From Pseudomonadota bacterium (GTDB lineage Bacteria; Pseudomonadota; Gammaproteobacteria; Pseudomonadales; Moraxellaceae): DNA of 50,614 nt. Within the stretch, counting starts at the first letter, position 1. Each line of letters begins with the position of its first letter. The translations under genes were made by a program, and so were the position numbers. The notes under the pieces are model-generated. The model saw nothing but the letters and a program-made list of their open reading frames with translations. It searched no databases and was not told where the DNA came from. The DNA is taken from NCBI GenBank assembly GCA_021804355.1, contig JAJZHP010000003.1, positions 1 to 50,614 of the forward strand, given 5' to 3'. Shown here piece after piece: positions 26,519-36,800 of this stretch.

Positions 26519-26538
26519 TTTTACGCACAAACTGATAA
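26509..26538 (+). repeat. 30-bp dispersed repeat (copy 1)
   Basis: AATGGCGG, then GGTTTTACGCACAAACTGAT and AA, matches the complement of 49423-49452 at 29 of 30 positions. It includes the 3' arm of the IS200/IS605-like hairpin. The repeat supports a mobile origin for both neighbourhoods. Confidence 0.7.
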
Positions 26539-26719
26539 GTTGTGCTTAAGCACTGAATTGCTGCAAAAATGCACAGTCAACTTGCAAAATGCCAGCTTCA
26601 AGCTTTAATTACTGGGGAGATTATGTATAAATGGCGGCAGTCACCGTTTTGTCATGGGAGTGGCAACGGAAAGACACGGGATTGTCGGGTAAAATAATAA
26701 GCTACTGGGAGCGTTTGGT

Positions 26720-28936
26720 ATGAGTTCACCTTTTTTCATGCGCAGCAAGCAAAGGGTTCGCAGGAATCGCTGGCTGCTTACCCTGGTATTGCCAGGGCTG
26801 AGTGTGCCGGTCTGGGCGGTGAACTTTAATCTTGGGCCTGATCTGCAAGTCCAGGCTGATACCTCGTTGTCTTATGGGACAGGATGGTTGACTCATACGC
26901 CTCCTGATGTGTTGACTGAAATGCCCATCACAGGGCTGAACAAGGTTGATGGTCATGCCAATTTCGATCCTGGTGTGCCCTTTACCCAAGCCTATATGAT
27001 TCAGGAAAATCTATCTTTTAATTATCATGACAAATACGGCGCTCAGTTCAGTGGGCTGGCGTTTTATGATGCTACGTTGATGGGTGGTAAGCCGGTAGGT
27101 AATGATCCTTATCCTGCAGCGGCGGGGTGTAACCCCCAGGTCACGCCGGCAGCGCAATTGCAGTCTTGTGGTTTTGCCCAGGCAACCCGGGAGTTTGATG
27201 GTCGCCGTATTCGTGGTTATGACGCCTACGTCTGGGGTAACTTTACGCCGGATGAAAAACCTCTGAACGTACGTTTGGGTTATCAAGTGGTCAACTGGGG
27301 TGAAGCGCTCTATATTCAAGGTGGATTGAATGCAGCCAACCCGGTGTCGCTGGCGCAGCTGGATGTTCCGGGCTCTGAGATCAAGGATGCTCTGCTACCC
27401 TTGCCCATGGCTTATTTCAACTTAGGGTTAAGTGATGCTGTTTCCATGGAAGGTTTTGCCGAATTTGGCTGGCACTTCTCGGAAGCTCCGGGTATGGGTA
27501 CGTTCTACTCCACCAATAATTCTTTCGGTGGTTATGGAGCAGAACGTGTTCTGGTCGATATGTCGACCGCTTCAAGTCTGTTGCCTGGTCAGGTGCAAAA
27601 GCCCGGACAAAACGTCCCCGGTACCCTGTTGAATCAATCACAGATGAATCAGTTGGTGCAGGCTTACAACAGCCAGCTTTATGGCAACGGCTCTACCATG
27701 CTGACCAACTCCTGGAATGGTGATGTGCCCTCATCCATCCATGGCCAGTTTGGTTTGGCCTTGCGTTTTCAGCCAGGTGACAGCGGCAGTGAGTATGCCT
27801 TGTATGCCATGAATTATACCGATCATCTGCCCGTAGCTCAGTTCACCGTGGGACAGGCCTACGGTGCAAGCCTGAATCCCAATGTGGCGCAGGTGGCTAC
27901 CAATATGCTGGCGGCTACCACGGGGTCTTTGGGACTGGCCAGTGCCATTACGGGAGCCGTCTCCAAGTCGGGAGTAACCGGTTTGAATGGTATTGCCAAC
28001 ACGGCATCTGCTGTGGCTGGCGGCGCGGGTCTGGGTTTAAGTTCTGCGCAGATTAATACCATCGGACAGCAGACTGCTGGCCTGTATAACGGCCTGAATA
28101 CGATTAATGCGATCAATAGCACAACGTATAATCTGGTCTATCCTGCCAATCGACATTTGTTTGGTACCAGCTTTTCTACTACCGTCAGTAATTTCTCGCT
28201 CGCTGGGGAAGTATCCTATCGCCCCAATAAGATTGTATTGCGTGAGTTAGGTGACAATCTGGTGGCTGAGAACTCAGCCTGGGCCCCCGTGATCGGTAAC
28301 GGTGGGCAAGCCAGTTTGGCAGGATCCATGGCAGGTCAGCCTCCGGTCTCGGCGGGCCAGACTATTCAGGACTGGGCTCAGGTGGAAGAATATACGGCTG
28401 ACTTGTCAGCGGTACTTAATCTGAATAATGCCCTGCGTTCTGATGGCATGACGGCTATCGTGGAAGTAGGTGCTGTACACTATGCCAACTACAATCGCAA
28501 CCAGATATATGCCTCCACCAAGTCGTTGCTGAATACGTCACTGCCTAATTCCATTATATTCAATAATGGCCAGCCCAGTGCCGCAGCCTGTTCGCCGGGC
28601 AATGCCAGTTGTATAGCGGCTGTAGAAGGGCCGTTAGGTGATTATATGACACCGACTTCCTGGGGTTATCGCCTAGCCCTGAAGGCTACCTACGATGAAG
28701 TATTTACCAATATCAATATGGTGCCCCAGTTATTATTTGGTCAGGATGTGCAGGGTAACTCGGATTATACGGGAGCTTTTATGCAAGGTCGCCGTACGGC
28801 CATGCTGGGTTTGAATACGATCTATAACCAGTCGGTTGAACTGGACTTGGCTTACAACATCTATTGGGGAGGAGGTCCGGCTAATCTGATGGCAGATATG
28901 GATAACCTGACTTTGGCTTTGAAATATACCTTCTGA
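26720..28936 (+). CDS. DUF1302 outer-membrane protein
   Basis: A 738-residue exported protein. An unusually basic n-region (RSKQRVRRNR) precedes the hydrophobic signal; cleavage is likely after VWA at residue 33. The mature part has alternating, aromatic-rich beta strands and ends in LALKYTF, with the terminal Phe expected of an outer-membrane beta-barrel. A long Ala/Gly/Ser-rich, Asn-rich insert (about 395-475) probably forms a loop or plug. DUF1302 proteins occur with DUF1329 and MMPL genes, as here. Role unknown; a channel or receptor for hydrophobic compounds is an inference. First gene of a four-gene module. Confidence 0.88.
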   Translation: MSSPFFMRSKQRVRRNRWLLTLVLPGLSVPVWAVNFNLGPDLQVQADTSLSYGTGWLTHTPPDVLTEMPITGLNKVDGHANFDPGVPFTQAYMIQENLSFNYHDKYGAQFSGLAFYDATLMGGKPVGNDPYPAAAGCNPQVTPAAQLQSCGFAQATREFDGRRIRGYDAYVWGNFTPDEKPLNVRLGYQVVNWGEALYIQGGLNAANPVSLAQLDVPGSEIKDALLPLPMAYFNLGLSDAVSMEGFAEFGWHFSEAPGMGTFYSTNNSFGGYGAERVLVDMSTASSLLPGQVQKPGQNVPGTLLNQSQMNQLVQAYNSQLYGNGSTMLTNSWNGDVPSSIHGQFGLALRFQPGDSGSEYALYAMNYTDHLPVAQFTVGQAYGASLNPNVAQVATNMLAATTGSLGLASAITGAVSKSGVTGLNGIANTASAVAGGAGLGLSSAQINTIGQQTAGLYNGLNTINAINSTTYNLVYPANRHLFGTSFSTTVSNFSLAGEVSYRPNKIVLRELGDNLVAENSAWAPVIGNGGQASLAGSMAGQPPVSAGQTIQDWAQVEEYTADLSAVLNLNNALRSDGMTAIVEVGAVHYANYNRNQIYASTKSLLNTSLPNSIIFNNGQPSAAACSPGNASCIAAVEGPLGDYMTPTSWGYRLALKATYDEVFTNINMVPQLLFGQDVQGNSDYTGAFMQGRRTAMLGLNTIYNQSVELDLAYNIYWGGGPANLMADMDNLTLALKYTF

Positions 28937-28953
28937 TCTTCATGAAATATGTG

Positions 28954-28986
28954 GTAGATGCAGGCAAAATTCCTGACTGCATCTAC
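28954..28986 (+). other. Intercistronic stem-loop between DUF1302 and DUF1329 genes
   Basis: GTAGATGCAG (28954-28963) pairs perfectly with CTGCATCTAC (28977-28986) around a 13-base loop. No T-run follows, so it is more likely an mRNA-processing or stability element than a terminator. It would allow different amounts of the barrel and the downstream proteins. Confidence 0.6.
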
Positions 28987-29021
28987 ACTTCTTGCTGACT
29001 GTCCGTTCGAGGAAGATAACT

Positions 29022-30413
29022 ATGCTTAAACGACTTATGTCATGGGGTGCGGTTTTTTCGCTAACCCTGAGCCTGTCGGCAGTTGCCGGGGTGTCCCCCG
29101 GTGAGGCCAGCAAGTTGGGCGTGTCCCTGACCCCCTTGGGAGGAGAAATCTCAGGTAATGGGAAGAGTGGGTGGGATGGCATCCCTGCTTGGACGGGTGG
29201 ATTGACCGAAGCTCAGGCACCCAAGAACTACCGTCCTCCTGAGCATCATCCGGATCCCTTCGCCAATGAAAAGCCTTTGCTGATCATTAATTCAGCTAAT
29301 ATGGCTAAGTACGCCAATTACTTGGGTGAAGGCGTGCAAGCCATGCTCAAGCAATATCCGCAGAATTTTTATCTGCAGATCTATCCTTCGCACCGCACTC
29401 TGGCGGTGCCGCAGCGTGTTGCTGATAATACCAAACGCTGTGCGCTTACAGCCCAATTACGTGGCTGGGCTATGGATAATTGTGTGGGAGGTACTCCGTT
29501 CCCTATTCTTACAGGCAGTAATTCAGATCAGGCTCTGGAAGCGCTCTGGAACCATCTCACCCGCTTTCGCGGTGTTTACGTAATTCGCCGTGCTTCAGAA
29601 GTGGCCGTGCAGCAGAATGGTTCTTACTCGCTGACCAGTAATGATCAGGAGCTTTACTTCAAGTACTACGATCCCAAGATCAAGTCCTTGGCTGATCTGC
29701 ATAATATCCTGTTCTATTTTCTTTCGGTTCAGCTAGCTCCAGCCCGTTTGGCGGGGGGCGCCGTGCTGGTATGGGAAACCTTGGATCAACGTAAGGACGA
29801 ACGTAAAGCCTGGGGCTATAACGCTGGTCAACGTCGTGTACGCCAGGCCCCCAACCTTTCCTACGATACACCGATTGCCGATGCTGATGGGCTGCGTACC
29901 GCTGATGACACAGATATGTTCAACGGTGCCCCGGATCGCTATCAGTGGAAGTTCTTGGGTAAAAAGGAGATGTTGATTCCTTACAACGATTACGCCTTGA
30001 GCAGCCCCAAGATCAAATATCGTGAGTTATTGACACCTGATGTCATGAATCCACGCTATGAACGTTGGGAAATGCACCGTGTCATCGTCGTCGAAGGCAC
30101 TTTGCGGCCTGGAAAACGTCATATTTATTCCAAGCGTCGCTTCTATATCGACGAAGACAGCTGGCAAATTGTTGAAGCTGATCAGTATGACAGCCGTGGT
30201 GAGCTCTGGCGCGTAAGCCTCGCTTTCCCGAAAGAGTACTGGGAAGTTCCGATGATGTGGGCAACGGCTGACTCTTATTATGATTTGCAGGCACATCGCT
30301 ATCATGTGATGGGGCTGACCAATGAAGAATCGATGGAGTTTGATGCTACCAAGCCTACGCCCGGTGATGAGTACTTCACGCCGGCAGCCTTGCGTCGCCG
30401 CGGTACACGCTGA
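29022..30413 (+). CDS. DUF1329 periplasmic protein
   Basis: A 463-residue secreted protein. The signal peptide MLKRLMSWGAVFSLTLSLSA ends with AVAG near residue 23, and the mature start GVSPGEASKLGVSLTPLGGE is typical of DUF1329. Other family blocks are GWDGIPAWTGGL, YEKWEMHRV-like YERWEMHRVIVVEGTL, and KRRFYIDEDSWQIVEADQYD. The last resembles the strand-rich fold of LolA/LolB-like lipid or lipoprotein carriers, so a hydrophobic-ligand carrier is a fair hypothesis. The ATG at 29022 follows GAGGA; an in-frame start 30 bases upstream is rejected. Two hairpins separate it from the next gene. Confidence 0.9.
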   Translation: MLKRLMSWGAVFSLTLSLSAVAGVSPGEASKLGVSLTPLGGEISGNGKSGWDGIPAWTGGLTEAQAPKNYRPPEHHPDPFANEKPLLIINSANMAKYANYLGEGVQAMLKQYPQNFYLQIYPSHRTLAVPQRVADNTKRCALTAQLRGWAMDNCVGGTPFPILTGSNSDQALEALWNHLTRFRGVYVIRRASEVAVQQNGSYSLTSNDQELYFKYYDPKIKSLADLHNILFYFLSVQLAPARLAGGAVLVWETLDQRKDERKAWGYNAGQRRVRQAPNLSYDTPIADADGLRTADDTDMFNGAPDRYQWKFLGKKEMLIPYNDYALSSPKIKYRELLTPDVMNPRYERWEMHRVIVVEGTLRPGKRHIYSKRRFYIDEDSWQIVEADQYDSRGELWRVSLAFPKEYWEVPMMWATADSYYDLQAHRYHVMGLTNEESMEFDATKPTPGDEYFTPAALRRRGTR

Positions 30414-30419
30414 AAGTCT

Positions 30420-30447
30420 GGCTGCTTCCCTGAGGGGGGAGGCAGCC
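30420..30447 (+). other. GC-rich stem-loop after DUF1329 gene
   Basis: GGCTGC (30420-30425) pairs with GCAGCC (30442-30447), with further inner TCCC/GGGA pairing. It starts 6 bases after the stop codon. No T-run follows, so readthrough into the propeller gene is likely. Confidence 0.5.
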
Positions 30448-30461
30448 GCAGTATTCTCAAG

Positions 30462-30479
30462 CTCCGGCCTTGACCGGAG
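30462..30479 (+). other. Second stem-loop upstream of propeller gene
   Basis: CTCCGG (30462-30467) pairs with CCGGAG (30474-30479) around CCTTGA. It lies 24 bases before the ATG of the YCF48-like gene, close enough to influence its translation or to protect a processed 5' end. Confidence 0.45.
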
Positions 30480-30503
30480 TGCACAGCATAAGGCGGTTTT
30501 ATC

Positions 30504-31481
30504 ATGCTGAAACATCTTGTTTTGGGATTATGGGTGGGCACCACCTCCTGGATGGCTATGGCGGATACTGATCTTTCGCCGGCTCACTTGCCTGCCATCA
30601 TGACATCCAGAGCTGATCAGGCCTTGCTGCTGTCCGTGGCTAAGGCGGGGCAGCGCTTGGTAGCGGTAGGTGCGCATGGCGTTATTTTGCTCTCGGATGA
30701 TCAAGGGCGGCATTGGCAGCAGGTGCATACGCCCACTTCGGTCATGCTGACCAGTGTGGCCTTTGCTGATGAACAACATGGCTGGGCGGTAGGTCATGAA
30801 GGGGTCATTGTGGCTACCTCTGATGGTGGTCATAGTTGGGCTTTACAGCATGTGGCTGAAGGTTCGGATGTTCATAAAGGGACACCTTTATTATCCGTGG
30901 TCACGATCAATGCGCAGACTGCGGTGGCGGTGGGCGCTTATGGTTTTGTTTTACGCACCGACGATGGTGGCAAGACCTGGGTCAATATGGACAGCTCCTT
31001 GCCGAATCCTGATAACTTGCACCTCAATGCCATTACGATGTCATCCACCAACCCGCAATCCTTGTTTGTGGCTGGTGAAAAGGGACAGATATTCCATTCC
31101 GCCGATGCCGGTAAAACCTGGACAAAGTTAAATTCCCCAACCGATGCTTCCTTGTTTGGGGTGAGTGATCCGGTCAACGGACAGTTATATGTCTTTGGCT
31201 TGGGTGGTGGTCTGTTTCGTTCTACGGATGAGGGTGTGAGCTGGACCAGTATCAGTACGGGGTTGTCATCGGGTATCAATGCTCTGGTGGGCACCGGCAA
31301 CAATGAAGTGGTAGCTGTCGGTAATGGTGGTCAAGTCTTGATCAGTTATGACGCCGGTTTGCATTTTGAAGTACATCCCCAGGCTGATCGGCTTAAGTTG
31401 GTTGATGTGCTAGCTATGCATCAGGGGCAATTCCTCGCCGTAGGCGAGGGTGGTGCTCATCTTTTAAATCTAGGTCATTGA
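30504..31481 (+). CDS. YCF48/BNR-type beta-propeller protein
   Basis: A 325-residue exported protein with signal peptide 1-20 (ending AMA-D). It carries repeated propeller blades with the BNR-like motif S/T-x-D-x-G-x-x-W: SDDQGRHWQQV, TSDGGHSWALQ, TDDGGKTWVNM, SADAGKTWTKL and STDEGVSWTSI. Each is followed by an AVG-x-x-G strand. The closest named relatives are HCF136/YCF48-like proteins, assembly factors of photosystem II in plants and cyanobacteria. Here it is not photosynthetic; it sits between a DUF1329 gene and an MMPL transporter, so it probably assists assembly or substrate handling of that envelope system (inference). Confidence 0.9.
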   Translation: MLKHLVLGLWVGTTSWMAMADTDLSPAHLPAIMTSRADQALLLSVAKAGQRLVAVGAHGVILLSDDQGRHWQQVHTPTSVMLTSVAFADEQHGWAVGHEGVIVATSDGGHSWALQHVAEGSDVHKGTPLLSVVTINAQTAVAVGAYGFVLRTDDGGKTWVNMDSSLPNPDNLHLNAITMSSTNPQSLFVAGEKGQIFHSADAGKTWTKLNSPTDASLFGVSDPVNGQLYVFGLGGGLFRSTDEGVSWTSISTGLSSGINALVGTGNNEVVAVGNGGQVLISYDAGLHFEVHPQADRLKLVDVLAMHQGQFLAVGEGGAHLLNLGH

Positions 31482-31495
31482 TGCGAGGGTCCGAC

Positions 31496-33814
31496 ATGAA
31501 AAATCCGTCCATTCTGGAACGTTGGGTCTTTGCTGCACGCGGGCTGGTGATTACCGTATTCGCGTTATTGACCTTGGCTATGATTTTTGGGGTATCGCAG
31601 CTTAAACTTGATACCGGCTTGACCCGCATGGTTCCCCAAGGTCATGAGTATATTAAGAACCTGCTGGCCTATCAGGATGAGTTAGGGCTGGGGAATGATG
31701 TCCATATCGTGTTCGCTCTGAAAAAGGGTGGAAATCAGGACATCTTCAACGCTGATTACATGCAGAACCTCAAGCGGCTGAATGATCAGGTTGCTGAATT
31801 GCCTGGTGTGGACAAGTCTAAGCTCAAGTCGCTGTGGACGCCTAATGTGCGTTGGCTTGATGTCACCAAAGATGGTTTTGTCGGGGGAGAAGTCATTCCG
31901 GAAACCTACAATGGTGATGCTAATAGTCTTAGTCAGTTAAGGACTAATGTCCTGCGTTCCGGTCAGGTGGGAACCTTGGTGGCTGACGATTTTCGTTCCA
32001 GCATGATCGATGCGCCTTTGATTGAAGGCCAGTTTAACTATCAGGATCTTTCTGCCCAGCTCAATGCACTGAGCAGGCAGTATGGTCAGGGTGCTTATGA
32101 AGTTCATATCAATGGGTTTGCGAAAAAAGTTGGTGATTTGATTGCAGGTGGAAGCAAGATTGTTGTTTTCTTTCTCGCCGCCATGCTGCTGACTTTCTTG
32201 CTGCTATTGTGGGATTTTGGCGATCTGATCAGTGCTTTGACGGTGGTTTTCTGTTCGCTGATTGCCGTTATCTGGCAACAAGGCATTATGGGCTTGCTGG
32301 GGGTGGCTGGCATACATGGTTTTGGTATGGACCCTTATTCCATGCTGGTGCCCTTTCTGGTCTTTGCCATCGCGGTCAGCCATAGCGTACAAGTGGTCAA
32401 TATGGTGGCTGTGCAGTATCAGGAAGGAGACACCCAGCCTGAAGCGGCGGCTCGTCATGCCTTCTCTTCGCTGATCAAAGCAGGCTTTATCGGACTGGCC
32501 ATGGAAGCGCTGGGATTTCTGACCCTGTTGATGATACATATTCAGGTGATCCAGAGCATGGCTATCAGTGCCAGTATCGGGGTTGCCCTGATTCTGCTCA
32601 CCAACTTTATCCTGCTGCCTGTGCTGATGTCTTATTTTCGAATCAGCCAGCGCGCTATCGCCCGTGCACGTCATAAAGCGACGACGCGAGGCATTTGGGC
32701 CTTGATGGTGCATATGACGCGGCGCCCTCAAGCCATCGTGGCTATCCTGTTGGCCATGCTGATGCTGGGTGGTTCGATCTGGGTGGCTCGTGGGCTTAAA
32801 ATTGGTGATCTCGATCGAGGCGCTCCTGAACTCAAGGCAGATTCACGCTACAATCGTGATGATCGCTATATTACCGATCATTACTCCATTTCGGCGGATG
32901 TGCTGGTGGTGCTCGTAAAAACCCCGGCTCAGATGTGTGGTAGTTTTGCTACGCTGGAAACGATAGATCAGTTGCAGTGGTATCTGGATAACGTTCCTGG
33001 TGTGCAGTCTGCCAAATCCCTGGTGACGGGTACGAAGCGGGTGCTGGTGGGCTATAACGAAAGTAGTCCTAAATGGTCAACGATCGTCGATGATGATCGC
33101 GTCCTCAACGATGCTACGAGTCGATTGACGGATCTTTACTCTGCCAACTGTGATCTGGTGCCTGTGTTTGTTTTCCTCAATGATCACAAGGCCGAGACGT
33201 TGACACGCGTTACCGATGCGGTCAAGGCTTTCCGAAGTGCTCATCCTAATCCTAATGTACAGCTGCTTTTGGCCTCGGGTAATGCTGGAATTGAGGCGGC
33301 GACTAATGACGTGATCTCAGCCTCTAAAGACCCTATGCTTTTGCTGGTCTATGCCGTGGTTATCGTGATCAGCCTGTTGGCATTCAGAAGCTGGAGACCT
33401 GTGGTCTGCATTGTGGCTCCGCTGGTCGTAACGTCATTTCTATGCGAAGCGCTGATGACGGAACTGGGTATTGGGGTTAAGGTGGCTACGTTGCCGGTGA
33501 TTGCGCTGGGAGTAGGCATCGGTGTGGACTATGGTATCTATATATACGCTCGTCTGGAAAGTTACCTGAAACAGGGTTTGAATCTGGAAAAGGCTTATGA
33601 ACAGACTTTGGCTAGTACTGGTAGGGCGGTTAACTTTACAGGATTAACATTGGCAATCGGCGTTTGTACCTGGGTCTTGTCACCGATCAAGTTCCAGGCG
33701 GATATGGGCCTTTTGCTGACTTTCATGTTCCTCTGGAATATGTTGGGTGCGTTAATACTGTTGCCTGCCTTTGCTCACTTTTTGGTTAAAGTTAAAGTAG
33801 ACAAGGCGCCCTGA
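31496..33814 (+). CDS. MMPL/RND-family inner-membrane transporter
   Basis: A 772-residue protein with the two-fold RND layout: helix 1 (about 18-36), a periplasmic domain, helices 2-6 (about 215-385), then helix 7 (about 410-430), a second periplasmic domain and helices 8-12 (about 615-770). It is shorter than drug pumps of the AcrB type (about 1040) and matches MMPL/HAE3-like lipid or hydrophobe exporters. Characteristic text is VATLPVIALGVGIGVDYGIY in the second membrane block. ATG 31496 follows GAGGG by 8 bases and lies 14 bases after the propeller stop; the next gene starts 2 bases after its own stop. Confidence 0.9.
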   Translation: MKNPSILERWVFAARGLVITVFALLTLAMIFGVSQLKLDTGLTRMVPQGHEYIKNLLAYQDELGLGNDVHIVFALKKGGNQDIFNADYMQNLKRLNDQVAELPGVDKSKLKSLWTPNVRWLDVTKDGFVGGEVIPETYNGDANSLSQLRTNVLRSGQVGTLVADDFRSSMIDAPLIEGQFNYQDLSAQLNALSRQYGQGAYEVHINGFAKKVGDLIAGGSKIVVFFLAAMLLTFLLLLWDFGDLISALTVVFCSLIAVIWQQGIMGLLGVAGIHGFGMDPYSMLVPFLVFAIAVSHSVQVVNMVAVQYQEGDTQPEAAARHAFSSLIKAGFIGLAMEALGFLTLLMIHIQVIQSMAISASIGVALILLTNFILLPVLMSYFRISQRAIARARHKATTRGIWALMVHMTRRPQAIVAILLAMLMLGGSIWVARGLKIGDLDRGAPELKADSRYNRDDRYITDHYSISADVLVVLVKTPAQMCGSFATLETIDQLQWYLDNVPGVQSAKSLVTGTKRVLVGYNESSPKWSTIVDDDRVLNDATSRLTDLYSANCDLVPVFVFLNDHKAETLTRVTDAVKAFRSAHPNPNVQLLLASGNAGIEAATNDVISASKDPMLLLVYAVVIVISLLAFRSWRPVVCIVAPLVVTSFLCEALMTELGIGVKVATLPVIALGVGIGVDYGIYIYARLESYLKQGLNLEKAYEQTLASTGRAVNFTGLTLAIGVCTWVLSPIKFQADMGLLLTFMFLWNMLGALILLPAFAHFLVKVKVDKAP

Positions 33815-33816
33815 GT

Positions 33817-36800
33817 ATGCCGGATGACTGGTCGGGTTATGAAGCGGCTTTGAGATCGGCCTGTCGCCAGCTCTATGGTGAACAGGCTGATATCCATCGT
33901 TTTGATCTGTTCGTCCGCCAGGTTTTTCATGGTTTGCTTGATCAGGAGCTGCAGCGATTCAATGCCTTGAATCTGGCTCCTGAACTGGTTGAGCTTTGGC
34001 ATTTTGTGCATACTTCCGGGCGACACTCGTTGGAGCTCCAGGTTCGTTCTGCTATCCAGAGCTCAACGCTTCGTACCACCTGCATTGATGTGTTGGGAGA
34101 AGAAACTCCTTTCTTGCTGAATACCTTACGCATGCATCTTATCCGTCGAGGACATCGACCCCTGCTGGTTATCGATCAGTCGCTGGCGCATGCAGGTAGT
34201 TCCCGTTACCGGGTAGCCTTACAAATCCATATTCCAGAAATTTCTGACGAAGCCTGCAAGTTACTGCAACAACAACTTGAAGGGGCCATGTTTATCCTTG
34301 GCAAGGTGGTGCAGGATTTTGGTTTGATGCGTGAAACCCTGGCGCGGGAATCGATGCAATCTTTGCGTTTTGTAGAGCGCGACCAAAGCAAGGAAGAGAA
34401 TCTCGAGTTTTACGCTTTTATCAGCTGGATACTTCAGGAAAACATGTTGCTGCTGGGTATGAAATCCTGGGATATTCATGACGGTCAACGTGTACTGCGC
34501 CCTGATTCTGAACTCGGTTGGCTAGCCATAGAACCCTGTGTCGATTGTTTGCAGGAGCATGATCTATTTGCTCGACCCGGCTATGGACGTGTGGCTTTTG
34601 CACAGATCCCTGTGCGCTCTCCGGTTAATCATGATGAGTTTTGTGATCTGGTTGCTCTGCGACGTCGGGATGAACAGGGGCAGGTGGTTGCAGAACTCAG
34701 GTTGGTGGGGCTTTATACCTCGCGTATGAATCAGTCGGATCCTGCCAATATTCCCGTCATGCGAGAAAAATTGGCGACCTTAAGAAATCTCTGTGGATTT
34801 CACCCCTTGAGCGCTGACGCCCGTAACTTAGAACGGCTACTGCGGTTCCTGCCACGCAATCGGTTACTGATGGCAACAGCCTCTGATCTGGCACCTTCGC
34901 TGATGAGTATGGTGGCACAACGGCAGCCGCGGCGTTGTAAGTTTATCTGGTGGTCAGACCGCTATGATCGGTTTGTTTATCTGACCTTGTTCATCCCCAA
35001 AACTTGGTTTCGTGATGAACTTCCTCAACAGTTTCTGGACTGTCTTAAGCAGACTTTAGATTGTCGTGATACGCGTCATGATGTCCTCGTGTCAGCTTAC
35101 TTGTGGGTACGTGTTGATTATCGGCTGGTCATAGCCTCGGCTACTGATGATGAACAACGTCGGGTGATGGAAGAACGACTGGATGCTCTCTGTATTAGCT
35201 GGGATCAGCGTGTGCGGTGCGAGCTTGAAAAGCTGCAGGTGATCATACCGGAAGGCCAGCCTGTGATCACGGGACTAGCCCCTGAATATCAGCAATTGCA
35301 TGCTCCTGAGGAGGCGGCTGAAGATCTGAAGATGGTGTTAACTCTGCCTCAGGATTCTTCATGGGGTTTACATCTGCGTCAGCTGGATACCACGGCCAGA
35401 CGCCTCAAGGTGGTGATCCTGCATCGTGGCGAGCCTTTATGGTTATCCGATGTACTACCGGTCGTGGAGAGTCTGGGACTGCGCGTCATGGACGAACGCA
35501 GCTATGAGTTGTCCCTACCTGCAGGTAAGGGTTCCCTGCATGAACTTCAGGTCTCCTGGTCTGAAGAGGGAGAGATTGCGCAATACGAGCAGTTACATGG
35601 CGTGATGCTGGCCTGCTTACAGGGCAGGGCACCTGTGGATGGTTTTAATCGGCTGGCTCTGGTGGCTGGATTAGGTGCCGATCAAATTCAAGTCTTTCGA
35701 GCCTATGCCTATTATCAACAGCAATTAGGCTGGGCGCCTGGGCCGTCTTCTGTAGCCGATTTGCTGGTACAGCACCCTGATGCTGTGCTGGGGCTCTGGC
35801 AAAGATTTGCTGCTCGTTGGCAGGAAACCACAGATGAGCAGACGGATGACCTGGAAGGAGGGTGGAATCGCTATCTGACTACCGTCAGTTCGCGCAGCGC
35901 AGATATCGTGCTGCGGCGTTATGCTGCCTTGATCGATGCCACGGTACGCTGTAATTATGGGCGCGATCATCAGGGTGTTCTGGCATTTAAGCTGGAGCCT
36001 AGGCGTATTGCTGGAGTTCCACGGCCTTGTCCGCTCCATGAAATTTATGTCTATGCACATGAATACTCAGGCGTGCATCTGCGTTTTGGCGCTATAGCCC
36101 GCGGCGGGATACGATGGTCCGACCGACAGGATGATTTTCGTACAGAGATCCTGGGTCTGGTCAAGGCGCAGCAGGTCAAAAATGCTGTCATCGTGCCGGT
36201 AGGCGCCAAGGGTGGATTCGTCTTGCATGATCCCCAGCGTCGCCTGACGGTCAATAGCGAGGCATGGCGTGCTGCGGGTGTGGCCGCTTATGAGTCTTTC
36301 ATGGCTGCTTTGCTGGCGTTGACGGACAATCAGCATGAGGGTCAGGTGGTCCCCGTGCCCGGTTTGCGTCGTCATGATGGCGATGACAGCTACTTGGTCG
36401 TGGCCGCTGATAAAGGCACTGCCACCTTTTCAGATCGTGCTAACCGTATCAGTGAGGCCCATGGGTTCTGGTTGGGTGATGCTTTTGCCTCAGGCGGCCA
36501 GCATGGCTATGACCATAAAGTGATGGGGATTACGGCACGCGGCGCTTACTTGTCTTTGCAGCGACATCTTTGGACCTTGGGTCGTCAGGACGAGGCTTTC
36601 TCCTGTGTTGGCATCGGTGATATGTCGGGCGATGTTTTTGGAAACGGCATGCTGTTAGCACCCCAGATGCGACTTCTGGCAGCCTTTAATCATGCTCACA
36701 TCTTTATCGATCCTGATCCTGGGGTGGAGCGTGCCTATGCAGAAAGGCAACGCCTGTTTGCGCTACCCAGGTCGGGGTGGAGTGATTATGACGCGGCCTG

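Larger units (their letters stand above)
26227..26719. other. Non-coding gap with IS200/IS605 debris
   Basis: About 490 bases between pepN and the DUF1302 gene. It contains the first codons of a TnpB gene on the minus strand (26378-26431), an IS200/IS605-like hairpin followed by a dispersed repeat (26499-26538), and about 180 bases of leader before the DUF1302 gene. I see no intact gene. The promoter of the envelope operon should lie in 26540-26719 but no clean hexamer pair was found. Confidence 0.55.

Noticed and set aside
32204-32731. 175-codon His/Gln-rich frame antisense to the MMPL gene
   Set aside because: It is the mirror of membrane-helix codons in the transporter and has no start signals.
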